Shown here piece by piece: positions 37,388 through 46,927 of a stretch of 64,000 nt of DNA; position 1 is the first letter of the stretch, and the number at the start of each line of letters is the position of its first letter. The notes under the pieces are model-generated. The model ran no database searches and was not told where the DNA came from. It saw nothing but the letters and a program-made list of their open reading frames with translations. The stretch is from Pseudomonas grandcourensis (lineage in GTDB: Bacteria; Pseudomonadota; Gammaproteobacteria; Pseudomonadales; Pseudomonadaceae): contig NZ_CP150919.1 in the NCBI RefSeq assembly GCF_039909015.1, forward strand, positions 906,501 to 970,500, given 5' to 3'. The position numbers were made by a program, and so were the translations under genes.

Positions 37388-37642
37388 ATGAACAGGTTAT
37401 TTCGCGTTTTACTGCTGTTGAAGGTGATGGTGATGCTCTCGCTCGGCACTTCGATGGCGTGGGCCGAGTGTATCGATCATGGGGAGCAGGCTTCGAGCGG
37501 GCAGGCGGGTTACGCGGGGTTGATGCTCGCCAAGTCCGAATCGGAACCGGGAGATCAGGGGCAGGGTGGTGCAGACAACGACGATGACTCGACCACCGAC
37601 GAGCCGGACTCCGATGAGGAAGATGGCGACAGCCAGACGTAG
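37388..37642 (+). CDS. Small exported acidic protein
   Basis: 84 residues. A clear signal peptide (about 1-26, VLLLLKVMVMLSLGTSMAWA) is followed by one Cys in AECIDHG, then a disordered acidic tail rich in Asp, Glu, Ser and Gly. The mature protein is about 58 residues. The ATG has AAGGAAGGAA upstream. The family is unknown; it could be a periplasmic cation-binding or stress protein, but nothing confirms that. It is convergent with the dpp operon. Confidence 0.75.
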   Translation: MNRLFRVLLLLKVMVMLSLGTSMAWAECIDHGEQASSGQAGYAGLMLAKSESEPGDQGQGGADNDDDSTTDEPDSDEEDGDSQT

Positions 37643-37665
37643 TCGCTCGATTGCAGACAAAAGAA

Positions 37666-37709
37666 AACCCCTTCTACCTGAGTGATGCGCATTCGAGGCG
37701 GAAGGGGTT
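37666..37709 (-). terminator. Terminator of the dpp operon
   Basis: Arms of nine bases (AACCCCTTC on the minus strand with its complement GAAGGGGTT), a loop of about 26 bases with weak inner pairing, and a T-rich run after it on the minus strand (TTTTCTTTTG). It lies about 70 bases after the dppF stop. Confidence 0.6.
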
Positions 37710-37744
37710 GGGTTAACGCTTCAACTAATTGGACAACTCAATCC

Positions 37745-37780
37745 CTGTGGGAGCTAGCAGGCTGGCTCCCACAGTTTTTT
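37745..37780 (+). terminator. REP-like hairpin acting as plus-strand terminator
   Basis: A ten-base perfect stem CTGTGGGAGC/GCTCCCACAG is followed by six T residues; the T-run overlaps the dppF stop codon on the other strand. The arm sequence is that of the local REP family, so a half REP seems to have become the terminator of the small acidic gene. Confidence 0.75.
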
Positions 37781-38759
37781 ATGCCGCGCCGTCGAGGAAT
37801 TGCTCGGCGTAGTGGCAAGCCACCTGGCGGTTGTCGAGCAGGCGCAGGGCCGGCTCTTCAGTGCTGCAACGCTCGGTGGCGTACGGGCAGCGCTTGTGGA
37901 AGGCGCAGCCGGACGGCGGGTTCAGCGGGTTGGGCAGTTCGCCGACGATCTTGATTTTCGGCTTGTTCGGATCCGGGTGGATGGCCGGTGTCGCCGACAG
38001 CAGTGCCTGGGTATAGGGGTGCAGGGGACGGGAGTAAATGTCCTCTTTCGTGCCCATTTCCACCGGGCGACCGAGGTACATCACCATCACGTGGTCGGCA
38101 ACGTGGCGAACTACTGCCAGGTTGTGGGAGATGAACACGTAGGCGGTGTTGAACTCTTGCTGCAAATCCATGAACAGGTTGAGCACCTGCGCCTGAATCG
38201 ACACGTCCAGCGCCGAGGTCGGTTCGTCCGCCACCAGCACTTTCGGTTGCAGCATCATCGCCCGGGCCAGGGCGATGCGCTGGCGCTGACCGCCGGAGAA
38301 CATGTGCGGATAACGCTGGTAGTGCTCGGGACGCAAGCCCACCTGCTTCATCATCGCCTGGACTTTCTCGCGACGTTCCGCGGCGCTCAGATTGGTGTTG
38401 ATCAATAGTGGCTCTGCCAGCTGATCACCGACTTTCTGCCGTGGGTTCAACGAGGCGTACGGGCTCTGGAACACCATCTGCACGTCTTTGCGCAGTTGCT
38501 TGCGCTGGGCCTTGTCGGCGCCGGCAACTTCCTGGCCGGCGATTTTCAAGGAGCCGGAGGACGGCTCTTCGATCAGGGTCAGGGCACGGGCCAGGGTGGA
38601 TTTGCCGCAACCCGACTCGCCTACGACAGCGAGGGTCTTGCCGGCTTCCAGTTCGAACGACACGCCGTTGAGGGCGCGCACGGTGGCGTGACCCTTGAAC
38701 AGGCCTCGGGACACCTCGTAGTGACGGGTCAGGTCGCGGGCGGTAAGAACGACGGCCAT
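37779..38759 (-). CDS. dppF: Dipeptide ABC transporter ATP-binding protein DppF
   Basis: 326 residues. Walker A GESGCGKST, signature FSGGQRQR, Walker B VLVADEP, and the C-terminal Cys-containing oligopeptide-transporter tail (GCAFHKRCPYATERC). It powers dipeptide uptake with DppD. Its start overlaps the dppD stop by one base (TAATG). It is the last gene of the operon. Confidence 0.95.
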   Translation of the reverse strand: MAVVLTARDLTRHYEVSRGLFKGHATVRALNGVSFELEAGKTLAVVGESGCGKSTLARALTLIEEPSSGSLKIAGQEVAGADKAQRKQLRKDVQMVFQSPYASLNPRQKVGDQLAEPLLINTNLSAAERREKVQAMMKQVGLRPEHYQRYPHMFSGGQRQRIALARAMMLQPKVLVADEPTSALDVSIQAQVLNLFMDLQQEFNTAYVFISHNLAVVRHVADHVMVMYLGRPVEMGTKEDIYSRPLHPYTQALLSATPAIHPDPNKPKIKIVGELPNPLNPPSGCAFHKRCPYATERCSTEEPALRLLDNRQVACHYAEQFLDGAA

Positions 38760-39727
38760 TACGCCACCTCCTGGTTCAGCGGGTAGAAGCAGCGAGCGAG
38801 GCTGTTGCTTTTCTGGTCAAGGGCCGGACGTTGTTGACGGCAGTTGTCTTTCACGTACGGGCAGCGTGGCGACAGCAGGCAGCCCTGCGGACGGTCGTAG
38901 CGACCGGGAACGATGCCCGGCAGGGTCGACAGGCGCGCGGCGCCCAGGCTGTGTTCCGGAATCGCCTTGAGCAGCGCTTCGCTGTACGGGTGTGCCGGGA
39001 TGTCGAACAGTTGCGGCACCTGACCGACTTCGACCGCCTGGCCGGCGTACATCACGCACACGCGCTGGGCGGTTTCGGCCACGACGGCAAGGTCGTGGGT
39101 GATCAGCACCAGGCCCATGTTCTGCTCTTTCTGCAACGCCAGCAGCAGGTCCATGATCTGCGCCTGAATGGTCACGTCGAGTGCCGTGGTCGGTTCGTCG
39201 GCGATCAGCAGTTTCGGTTCGCCAGCGATCGCCATGGCAATCGCGACGCGCTGGCTCATACCACCGGACAGTTGGTGCGGGTAGGCGTCCATACGGCTGG
39301 CGGCACCCGGGATTTCAACTTTTTCCAGCAGTTCGATGGCGCGCTTGCGGGCGGCCTTGCCGGACATTTTCAGGTGCAGGCGTAGCACTTCTTCAATCTG
39401 GAAGCCGACGGTGTAGCTCGGGTTCAGCGCGGTCATCGGATCCTGGAAGACCATGGACAGGTCTTTACCGACGATCTGTCGACGCTGGCGATTGTTGAGC
39501 TTGAGCATGTTCTTGCCGTCGAAATTCAGGGCGTCGGCGGTGACGATCCCCGGATGCTCGATCAGGCCCATCAGCGCCATCATGGTCACGGACTTGCCGG
39601 AACCGGATTCGCCAACGATGGCCAGCACTTCGCCCTTGTCCACTTTCAGGTCGAGGCCATCGACCACTGGCGTGGCGGTTTTGTCGCCGAAGCGGACGTT
39701 GAGATTCTTGATTTCTAGCAGTGACAT
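38759..39727 (-). CDS. dppD: Dipeptide ABC transporter ATP-binding protein DppD
   Basis: 322 residues. Walker [10 protein letters not shown], signature LSGGMSQR, Walker B LLIADEP, and the C-terminal [15 protein letters not shown] tail of this ABC subfamily. The ATG at 39727 ([11 protein letters not shown]) has GGAGAT upstream. It is coupled to dppF and follows dppC by 10 bases. Confidence 0.95.
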   Translation of the reverse strand: MSLLEIKNLNVRFGDKTATPVVDGLDLKVDKGEVLAIVGESGSGKSVTMMALMGLIEHPGIVTADALNFDGKNMLKLNNRQRRQIVGKDLSMVFQDPMTALNPSYTVGFQIEEVLRLHLKMSGKAARKRAIELLEKVEIPGAASRMDAYPHQLSGGMSQRVAIAMAIAGEPKLLIADEPTTALDVTIQAQIMDLLLALQKEQNMGLVLITHDLAVVAETAQRVCVMYAGQAVEVGQVPQLFDIPAHPYSEALLKAIPEHSLGAARLSTLPGIVPGRYDRPQGCLLSPRCPYVKDNCRQQRPALDQKSNSLARCFYPLNQEVA

Positions 39728-39737
39728 GGGAATCTCC

Positions 39738-40649
39738 TCAGGCGGCGTTCTTGAGTTTCGGGTCCAGCGCATCGCGCAGGCCGTCGCCCATCAGGTTGAT
39801 TGCCAGCACGCTGAGCAAAATGGTCAAACCAGGCAGGCTCACCACCCACCAGGCGCGTTCGATGTAGTCGCGGGCCGAAGCCAGCATGGTGCCCCACTCA
39901 GGGGTTGGCGGTTGTACGCCAAGGCCGAGGAAGCCCAGTGCGGCGGCATCGAGGATCGCCGAGGAGAAGCTCAGGGTGGCCTGAACGATCAGCGGCGCCA
40001 TGCAGTTGGGCAGCACGGTGACGAACATCAGGCGCGGCAGGCCGGCACCGGCCAGGCGTGCGGCGGTCACGTAGTCGCGGTTCAGCTCGCCCATCACCGC
40101 CGCGCGGGTTAGGCGAACGTAGGACGGCAGGGAGACCACGGCGATGGCAATGATGGTGTTGATCAGGCCAGGGCCGAGGATGGCGACAATCGCCACGGCC
40201 AGCAGCAGCGACGGCAGGGCCAGCATGATGTCCATCAGACGCATGATGGTCGGGCCGAGAACCCGCGGGTAGAACCCGGCGAACAAGCCCAGCAGGATGC
40301 CCGGGATCAGCGACATCACCACCGACGACAAACCGATCAGCAACGACAGGCGCGAACCATTGATCAGACGCGACAGCAGGTCGCGGCCCAGTTCGTCGGT
40401 GCCGAGCAGGAATTGCAGTTGCCCACCTTCCAGCCAGGCCGGCGGGGTCAGCAGGAAATCGCGGTATTGCTCGCTCGGGTCGTGGGGGGCAACCCACGGG
40501 GCGAAGATCGCGCAGAAAATCACCAGCAGCATGAACATCAGGCCGGCGACGGCGCCTTTGTTCTTGGAGAACGCTTGCCAGAATTCTTTGTACGGAGACG
40601 GGTACAGCAGGCTTTGATCGACTGCTACCGATGGAATTGGAGTGGTCAT
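39738..40649 (-). CDS. dppC: Dipeptide ABC transporter permease DppC
   Basis: 303 residues; six membrane segments. An N-terminal segment at about 30-50 precedes the permease domain with the EAA loop [28 protein letters not shown]. The start is between ATGs at 40655 and 40649; I prefer 40649 (MTTPIPSV) because of ribosome-binding-site spacing. It forms the channel with DppB. Confidence 0.93.
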   Translation of the reverse strand: MTTPIPSVAVDQSLLYPSPYKEFWQAFSKNKGAVAGLMFMLLVIFCAIFAPWVAPHDPSEQYRDFLLTPPAWLEGGQLQFLLGTDELGRDLLSRLINGSRLSLLIGLSSVVMSLIPGILLGLFAGFYPRVLGPTIMRLMDIMLALPSLLLAVAIVAILGPGLINTIIAIAVVSLPSYVRLTRAAVMGELNRDYVTAARLAGAGLPRLMFVTVLPNCMAPLIVQATLSFSSAILDAAALGFLGLGVQPPTPEWGTMLASARDYIERAWWVVSLPGLTILLSVLAINLMGDGLRDALDPKLKNAA

Positions 40650-40659
40650 GGTCATGATC

Positions 40660-41670
40660 TCAGCGCTGGTGACGGATGCGTGGGTTGGCAAAGCCGTAGA
40701 GGATGTCCACTACGAAATTGACCACAATCACCAGGCAGGCGATTAACAGGATGCCGTTTTGCACGACGGGGTAATCCCGGGCGCCAATGGCTTCGATCAG
40801 CCATTTGCCGATGCCGGGCCACGAGAAGATGGTTTCGGTCAGGACCGCACCGGCCAGCAGGGTGCCGACTTGCAGGCCGACCACCGTCAGTACCGGAATC
40901 AGCGCGTTACGCAGACCGTGCACGAACACCACGCGCGACGGCGACAGGCCCTTGGCCTTGGCGGTGCGGATGTAGTCTTCACGCAGCACTTCGAGCATCG
41001 ACGAACGGGTCATCCGCGCGATCACCGCCAGCGGGATGGTGCCGAGCACGATGGCCGGCAGGATCAGGTGATGCAGGGCATCGAGGAACGCGCCGACGTC
41101 ATCGGCCAGCAGCGTATCGATCAGCATGAAGCCGGTACGCGGCTCGATGTCATACAGCAGGTCGATCCGCCCGGATACCGGGGTCCAGCCCAGGCTTACC
41201 GAGAAGAACATGATCAGGATCAAGCCCCACCAGAAGATCGGCATCGAGTATCCCGCCAGGGAGACACCCATCACCCCATGGTCGAACAGGGATCCTCGCT
41301 TGAGTGCCGCGATCACCCCGGCCAGAAGGCCCAGGATGCCGGCGAACAACAGGGCGGCCATGGACAGTTCCAGGGTCGCGGGGAACAGGGAAGTGAATTC
41401 GCTCCAAACGCTTTCACGGGTACGCAGGGATTCCCCGAGATCGCCGTGGGCCAGCTTGCCGATGTAATCCAGGTACTGGGCATACAGGGGTTTGTTCAGA
41501 CCTAGGCGTTCCATTGCCTGAGCGTGCATTTCGGGATCGACCCTACGTTCTCCCATCATGACTTCTACGGGGTCGCCCGGGATCATGCGAATCAACGCGA
41601 AAGTCAGCAGGGTGATGCCGAAGAACGTAGGGATCAACAACCCCAGTCGGCGGGCAATAAAACTAAACAT
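40660..41670 (-). CDS. dppB: Dipeptide ABC transporter permease DppB
   Basis: 336 residues; the N-terminal membrane segment MFSFIARRLGLLIPTFFGIT is typical, followed by five more and the EAA loop AKAKGLSPSRVVFVHGLRNALIPVLTVVG. It follows the third binding-protein gene and is 10 bases from dppC. Confidence 0.95.
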   Translation of the reverse strand: MFSFIARRLGLLIPTFFGITLLTFALIRMIPGDPVEVMMGERRVDPEMHAQAMERLGLNKPLYAQYLDYIGKLAHGDLGESLRTRESVWSEFTSLFPATLELSMAALLFAGILGLLAGVIAALKRGSLFDHGVMGVSLAGYSMPIFWWGLILIMFFSVSLGWTPVSGRIDLLYDIEPRTGFMLIDTLLADDVGAFLDALHHLILPAIVLGTIPLAVIARMTRSSMLEVLREDYIRTAKAKGLSPSRVVFVHGLRNALIPVLTVVGLQVGTLLAGAVLTETIFSWPGIGKWLIEAIGARDYPVVQNGILLIACLVIVVNFVVDILYGFANPRIRHQR

Positions 41671-41742
41671 CGTGTGTTGTACCTCATCAGCCGGTTAGGC
41701 GTGCCCGGCATGCCTGGGTCAGGAATGCCGGGAGTTTTCTTA

Positions 41743-43338
41743 TTACTTCACCTGGGTGGTGGCGAAGTTATTCGTGGTGAGGGGGCTAATGTGATAGCCC
41801 TCTACGTTGTTGCGCATTGCGGTAAACATTCTAGTGTGTGCCATGCTGATCCACGGCTGGTCCTGGTTAAAAATAACCTGGGCCTGTTCGTAGAGCGCTG
41901 CGCGTTCGGCCGGATCGGTTTTTTCCCGGGCCTGGTCGATCAGCGCCTGGAACTTGTCATTGCACCAGCGTGCGTAGTTTTCTCCGTTCTTGGCCGCTTC
42001 ACAACTGAGCATAGGCGTCAGGAAGTTATCCGGGTCGCCGTTATCGCCCGCCCATCCGGCGGAAACCATGTCGTGCTCGCCGTTTTTGGCGCGTTTGAGC
42101 ATTTCGCCCCATTCCATCACGCGGATGTCGATCTTGATCCCGACCTTGGCCAGGTCGGCTTGCATCATCTGCGCGCCGAGCATCGGATTCGGGTTGGTCG
42201 GACCGCCACCGTTGCGGGTGAACAGGGTGAAGGTGGTGCCTTCCGGTACGCCGGCTTCCTTGAGCAGGGCGCGCGCCTTGTCCAGGTCATGGGCCGGGTT
42301 CTTCAGGCTGTGGTTGTAGCCCAGCAGGGTGTCCGGGTACGGGTTGACCGCGGCGGTCGCATTGCCCTTGCCGAACAACGCATTGACGTATGCCTCTTTG
42401 TCGAAGGCGATGTCGATGGCTTTGCGCACCCGCACGTCACTCATGTACTTGTGCGTGGTGTTCAAGGCGACGTAGGAAACGGTCATCGCGTTGAGTTCAT
42501 CGACTTTCAGCTTGTCGTCTTTCTTGATGCTCGGAATGTCATCCGGTTTCGGATACAGCGCGACCTGGCACTCGTTGGCCTTGAGCTTCTGCAGGCGCAC
42601 GTTGTTGTCGGTGGCGATGGCCAGGATCAGCGCCTCGGCCGGAGGCTTGCCACGGAAGTAGTCCGGGTTGGCCTTGAAGCGGACCTGGGCGTCCTTGTTG
42701 TAGCGCTGGAAGATGAACGGGCCGGTGCCGACCGGCTTGTTGTTCAGGTCGGCGGTCTTGTTGGCCTTGAGCAGCTGGTCGGCGTACTCGGCGGAGTAGA
42801 TTGACGAGAAGGCCATGGCGATGTCGGCCAGGAACGGCGCTTCACGGCGGGTCAGGGTGAACTTGACCGTGTTGTCGTCGACTTTCTCGACGCTTTTCAG
42901 CAGTTCCTTGAAGCCCATGCTTTCAAAGTACGGGAAACCCACGCTCGACAGTTTGTGCCATGGATGATTCGGGTCCAGCTGGCGCTGGAAGCTCCAGACC
43001 ACGTCGTCGGCATTCATGTCGCGGGTCGGCTTGAAATATTCGGTGGTGTGGAACTTGACGCCTTTACGCAGATGGAACGTGTAGCTCAGGCCGTCTTCGC
43101 TGATGTCCCAGGAATCGGCCAGTGCCGGAATCACGTCGGTGGTACCGGGCTTGAAGTCTGCCAGGCGATTGAAGATGGTTTCGGCCACGGCATCGGCGGT
43201 GACTGCAGTCGTGTACTGGACCATGTCGAAGCCTTCAGGGCTGGCTTCGGTGCAAACCACCAGGGGTTTGGCCGAGACACCGACAGCGACACTGAGCAAC
43301 GCGGCCGCGATGGCCGCACGTAGGGGAAGCATTTTCAT
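41743..43338 (-). CDS. Dipeptide-binding periplasmic protein (DppA4-like)
   Basis: 531 residues with a signal peptide (about 1-23, ending VGVSA) and the large type II peptide-binding fold (SBP_bac_5): LVVCTEASPEGFDMVQYTT, FHLRKGVKFHTTEYF, GTGPFIFQRY, WAGDNGDPDNFLTPML. It sits between the OprD-type porin and dppB, the position of DppA4 in P. aeruginosa. It is the most diverged of the three binding proteins here. The start at 43338 has AGAGGG upstream. Confidence 0.92.
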   Translation of the reverse strand: MKMLPLRAAIAAALLSVAVGVSAKPLVVCTEASPEGFDMVQYTTAVTADAVAETIFNRLADFKPGTTDVIPALADSWDISEDGLSYTFHLRKGVKFHTTEYFKPTRDMNADDVVWSFQRQLDPNHPWHKLSSVGFPYFESMGFKELLKSVEKVDDNTVKFTLTRREAPFLADIAMAFSSIYSAEYADQLLKANKTADLNNKPVGTGPFIFQRYNKDAQVRFKANPDYFRGKPPAEALILAIATDNNVRLQKLKANECQVALYPKPDDIPSIKKDDKLKVDELNAMTVSYVALNTTHKYMSDVRVRKAIDIAFDKEAYVNALFGKGNATAAVNPYPDTLLGYNHSLKNPAHDLDKARALLKEAGVPEGTTFTLFTRNGGGPTNPNPMLGAQMMQADLAKVGIKIDIRVMEWGEMLKRAKNGEHDMVSAGWAGDNGDPDNFLTPMLSCEAAKNGENYARWCNDKFQALIDQAREKTDPAERAALYEQAQVIFNQDQPWISMAHTRMFTAMRNNVEGYHISPLTTNNFATTQVK

Positions 43339-43416
43339 CAAGAACCCTCTGCAATCAGTTAAAGGACAAAAGCCGAACGGCCGATTCGTCATTGAGTCAG
43401 CCGTTCGGCACGGGCA

Positions 43417-44850
43417 TTACAGGATGTTGAACGGAACCGTGGTTACGAGACGGAACTCGTTGATGCTGCCGTCAGCCTGGTTTTCGCTGGCACGGTGAGC
43501 GGTGTAGGTGCCGCGGATCGTGGTGGCCTTGAGCGGGCCGCTCTGCACGGCGTAGGTCGCGCCGATGCCGTATTCATAGTGGGTTTCGCCATCCTGGGAC
43601 TGGATACCGTCGTAACCCTTGCCGGCCACGCCGCCGTTGCCGGTGTAGTGAGTACCGTCGATACCCCAGCCGCGAGCCTGGTAGATGTTGAACTTCAGGC
43701 CTGGCACGCCGTATTCGGCCATGTTCAGACCGTAGGCAACCTGGAACGATTTTTCGTTCGGGCCGTTGAAGTCCGACAGCAGGGAGTTGGCCAGGTAGAT
43801 GCCGTTGGTTTCGTGCAGGTAGTCGAAGTACTCGTTACCGTTCACTTCCTGGTACGAGAAGGTGAGGGAGTGGGCCTGGTGGGTCAGGCCGAACGACAGC
43901 GAGTAGGTGTCGTTGTCGATATCGCCGATCAGGGCTTTACCGGTTTCCTTGGTTTTGTAGTAGTTCAGGCCGGTGGTCAGGCTCAGTACCTGGCTGTCGC
44001 CCAGTACGTGAGAGGCGCCGAAGTAGTACTGGTTCCAGATGTCTTCAGCCTGGGTCGCCCAGAGGCTGGTGGTCAGGCTGGCGAGCGGGTTGTAGGTGAT
44101 ACCGCCGGTGTAGATGTGGTCGGTTTCGACGATGCCGTTGGCGTACTCGGTGCGGAATTTGCGCTGGCTTTCTTCGGTACGCGGTGAGTTGCGGTCGAAG
44201 GTGGCCAGGTCGAAGGCCAGGTTGTTCAGCTCTTCGCTGTGGAGGGCCACGCCCTGGAAGCTCGAAGGCAGTGCACGGTTACCGATCACGTCGACCATCG
44301 GGCTGCTGAAGTTCATGCGGCCGGCGGTCAGGGTGCTGTTGGAGATACGGGCCTTGACGTTGGCCAGGCCCAGTTTGCTCCACTGGCCTTGAGCGTCGCC
44401 GCCTTCCTTGGTCAGGGTACGGTTGTTGCCCGCGCCAGGACGAGAGCCCGGTGCGCCGCCATTGTTGGATGCCAGGTCCTTGCGGTCCCGGTCCAGGGCG
44501 ATGGCGTTGTACGCCGCCACTTCAGTGCTGAAGCCTACGGTGCCTTCGGTGAAGCCCGAGTTGTACTTGAGGATGGTGCCCTGGACCCAGTTGATCCGGC
44601 GATCGGTCGGGGTCGAAACGCCGTCCTTCTTGTAGGCGAACTTGGCGCCGCGTTGCAGTTGCTCGTTGGCGTACCAGTTACGCGTGGTGCCGGTGATCGA
44701 CTGGCCTTCGACAAAGCCGGTGGCTTCGCTTTGGGCGCTTTTCTCGTTCACGGTAACCGGGGTGAAAGCCTGGCTTTGGGTTTCTGCGTAAGCCGTGGCG
44801 GTTACGCTGCTGATGGCCAGGGCCAATAACGCGGTGTTGCTCAGTTTCAT
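43417..44850 (-). CDS. OprD-family outer-membrane porin (OpdP/OpdD-like)
   Basis: 477 residues: signal peptide (about 1-22, SSVTATAYA), then an 18-strand barrel with OprD-family features, including RNWYANEQ near the N-terminus, the central LSLTTGLNYYKT region and a short C-terminal strand (FRLVTTVPFNIL). In P. aeruginosa the porin in this place admits dipeptides such as glycine-glutamate and carbapenems. It sits between two binding-protein genes of the operon, which makes dipeptide entry its likely role. Confidence 0.92.
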   Translation of the reverse strand: MKLSNTALLALAISSVTATAYAETQSQAFTPVTVNEKSAQSEATGFVEGQSITGTTRNWYANEQLQRGAKFAYKKDGVSTPTDRRINWVQGTILKYNSGFTEGTVGFSTEVAAYNAIALDRDRKDLASNNGGAPGSRPGAGNNRTLTKEGGDAQGQWSKLGLANVKARISNSTLTAGRMNFSSPMVDVIGNRALPSSFQGVALHSEELNNLAFDLATFDRNSPRTEESQRKFRTEYANGIVETDHIYTGGITYNPLASLTTSLWATQAEDIWNQYYFGASHVLGDSQVLSLTTGLNYYKTKETGKALIGDIDNDTYSLSFGLTHQAHSLTFSYQEVNGNEYFDYLHETNGIYLANSLLSDFNGPNEKSFQVAYGLNMAEYGVPGLKFNIYQARGWGIDGTHYTGNGGVAGKGYDGIQSQDGETHYEYGIGATYAVQSGPLKATTIRGTYTAHRASENQADGSINEFRLVTTVPFNIL

Positions 44851-45024
44851 GGGTAAAGCTCCTTACTTTCTTTTTTTTGTGCCGGTCTTTTTTTGTGATC
44901 CGGCTATTGGTTTAGAACTCATTCACGGCATCGCAAACGTTTGCTGTCGGCCAAATTGGCGAAAGACGGCAAAGCGTCTGCGTGAGGGCGGAAAATCCGC
45001 CCCCCGGCATTTCTGGCTAATCGG

Positions 45025-46626
45025 TTATTTTTCTATGCTGACACCCGAGAAAACGTTGCGACCGAACGGGCTCACCTTGAACCCTTCGATTTTGGCGCTC
45101 AGCGGTTGATTGACCGTTGAGTGGGCGACTGGCGTGATCGGCACTTGCTGCTTGAGCAACTGCTGCGCCTGTTTGTAGAGCAGGGTGCGCTGGTCGCGGT
45201 CGGTGACGACCTTGGCCTGCTTGATCAGCTTGTCGTAAGCCGGATCACACCACATCGAGTAGTTGTTGCCGCCAATGGCGTCGCAACTGTAGAGCGTGCC
45301 CAGCCAGTTGTCCGGGTCACCGTTGTCACCGGTCCAGCCGATCAGGCTGATGTCGTGCTCGCCATTCTTGGTGCGCTTGATGTACTCGCCCCACTCATAG
45401 CTGACGATCTTGACCTTGAGGCCGATCTTCGCCCAGTCAGCCTGAAGCATCTCGGCCATCAACTTGGCGTTGGGGTTGTACGGACGCTGGACCGGCATGG
45501 CCCAGAGGGTGATTTCAGTACCTTCCTTGACGCCGGCAGCCTTGAGTAATTCCTTGGCTTTTTCCGGGTCGTAGGCGGCGTCCTTGATCGTGTCGTCGTA
45601 GGACCATTGGGTCGGCGGCATGGCGTTGACCGCCAGTTGCCCCGCGCCCTGGTAGACGGCATTGAGAATGCCTTGCTTGTTCACCGCCATGTCCAGTGCC
45701 TGGCGCACTTCGAGCTGATCGAAGGGTTTGTGGCGCACGTTGTAGGCGATGTAGCCGAGGTTGAAACCAGGCTTCTCGATCAGTTGCAGGGCCGGGTCGT
45801 TCTTCAGTGCGGGCACATCGGCAGGGCGCGGGTGCAGGGTGATCTGGCATTCGCCGGCCTTGAGTTTCTGCACGCGCACCGAGGCGTCGGTGTTGATGGC
45901 GAAAATCAGGTTGTCGAGCTTGACCCGGCTCGGGTCCCAGTAATGCTTGTTGCCGGTGTAACGGATGTTCGAGTCTTTCTGGTAGCTCTTGAACACGAAC
46001 GGCCCGGTGCCGACCGGCTTCTGGTTGATGTCGCTTGGCTTGCCTTCGGCCAGCAGTTTGTCGGCGTATTCGGCCGAAAGGATGGCGGCGAAGCTCATGG
46101 CGATGTTCTGGATGAACGCGGCGTCCACGCTATTGAGCGTAAAGACCACGGTCAGCGGCCCGGTCTTTTCGACCATGGCGATGTTCTTGTTCAGGCTCAT
46201 GCCGTTGAAGTATGGAAACTCTGTCGGATAAGCCTTACGGAAGGGCTGTTGCGGGTCGAGCATGCGATTGAACGTGAACAGCACGTCATCGGCGTTGAAG
46301 TCCCGGGTCGGCGTGAAGTATTTGGTGGTATGAAACTTCACCCCTTCGCGCAGGTGAAACGTGTATTTGAGGCCGTCCTCGGAAATATCCCAGCTCGTGG
46401 CCAGGCCCGGTACGACGTTGGTCGCGCCTTTTTCAAACTCTGCCAACCGGTTGTACAGCGGCTCGGCGGCGTCGTTGTCGGTCGCAGTGGTGTACTGCGC
46501 CGTGTCGAAACCGGCGGGGCTGCCTTCGGAGCAGAACACCAGGCTGTTGTTGGCGGCCTGGCTGATGGAAGTGGCGGCCAACAGGCCGGTGCCCAGCAAT
46601 GCGGATAAAACCAAGGTATGGCGCAT
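45025..46626 (-). CDS. Dipeptide-binding periplasmic protein (second of three)
   Basis: 533 residues. Signal peptide about 1-24 (LLAATSISQA). SBP_bac_5 fold with LVFCSEGSPAGFDTAQYTT, FHLREGVKFHTTKYF, GTGPFVFKSYQKDSNIRYTGNKHYW and WTGDNGDPDNWLGTL. Very similar in motifs to the next gene upstream, so the two probably arose by duplication and differ in peptide specificity. It has a 301-base gap before it. Confidence 0.93.
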   Translation of the reverse strand: MRHTLVLSALLGTGLLAATSISQAANNSLVFCSEGSPAGFDTAQYTTATDNDAAEPLYNRLAEFEKGATNVVPGLATSWDISEDGLKYTFHLREGVKFHTTKYFTPTRDFNADDVLFTFNRMLDPQQPFRKAYPTEFPYFNGMSLNKNIAMVEKTGPLTVVFTLNSVDAAFIQNIAMSFAAILSAEYADKLLAEGKPSDINQKPVGTGPFVFKSYQKDSNIRYTGNKHYWDPSRVKLDNLIFAINTDASVRVQKLKAGECQITLHPRPADVPALKNDPALQLIEKPGFNLGYIAYNVRHKPFDQLEVRQALDMAVNKQGILNAVYQGAGQLAVNAMPPTQWSYDDTIKDAAYDPEKAKELLKAAGVKEGTEITLWAMPVQRPYNPNAKLMAEMLQADWAKIGLKVKIVSYEWGEYIKRTKNGEHDISLIGWTGDNGDPDNWLGTLYSCDAIGGNNYSMWCDPAYDKLIKQAKVVTDRDQRTLLYKQAQQLLKQQVPITPVAHSTVNQPLSAKIEGFKVSPFGRNVFSGVSIEK

Positions 46627-46927
46627 AACGCTCCCTCTTCTCTAAGTGTTGTCAGTGAGCCGCCGCCCCGTCCGCGGACGTAGAGGCATCACTGATTTCA
46701 AGCCATGCACGCAGCAGTAACCGATGACCCACGCATGCACTGGTCGGATCCCGACGGTATGAGCCACGGGTCCGGCAGTAAATGCGTAGAGTCCTAAAGA
46801 CTCGTAGGAAATGGCAACGCGTCCTCGCCCGATGCTGTAGTCAGCTGCGGATTAGGATGTAGGCGAATTCCTGCTTTCTCGGTAGATAAAGCAACGGCGA
46901 CGTCAGGAACGCCGCCGTTGCAAAACC
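46627..46927. other. Gap between the first two dipeptide-binding-protein genes
   Basis: 301 bases with no gene. It contains the hairpin at 46891-46921 that follows the first binding-protein gene, and no recognised promoter for the second. If the hairpin terminates part of the transcripts, the first binding protein would be made in excess over the permease, as is common in ABC importers. Confidence 0.55.
46891..46921 (-). terminator. Hairpin after the first dipeptide-binding-protein gene
   Basis: A nine-base stem GCAACGGCG/CGCCGTTGC with a 13-base loop; only three T residues follow on the minus strand. It may be a leaky terminator or an RNA 3'-end stabiliser. Confidence 0.5.
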
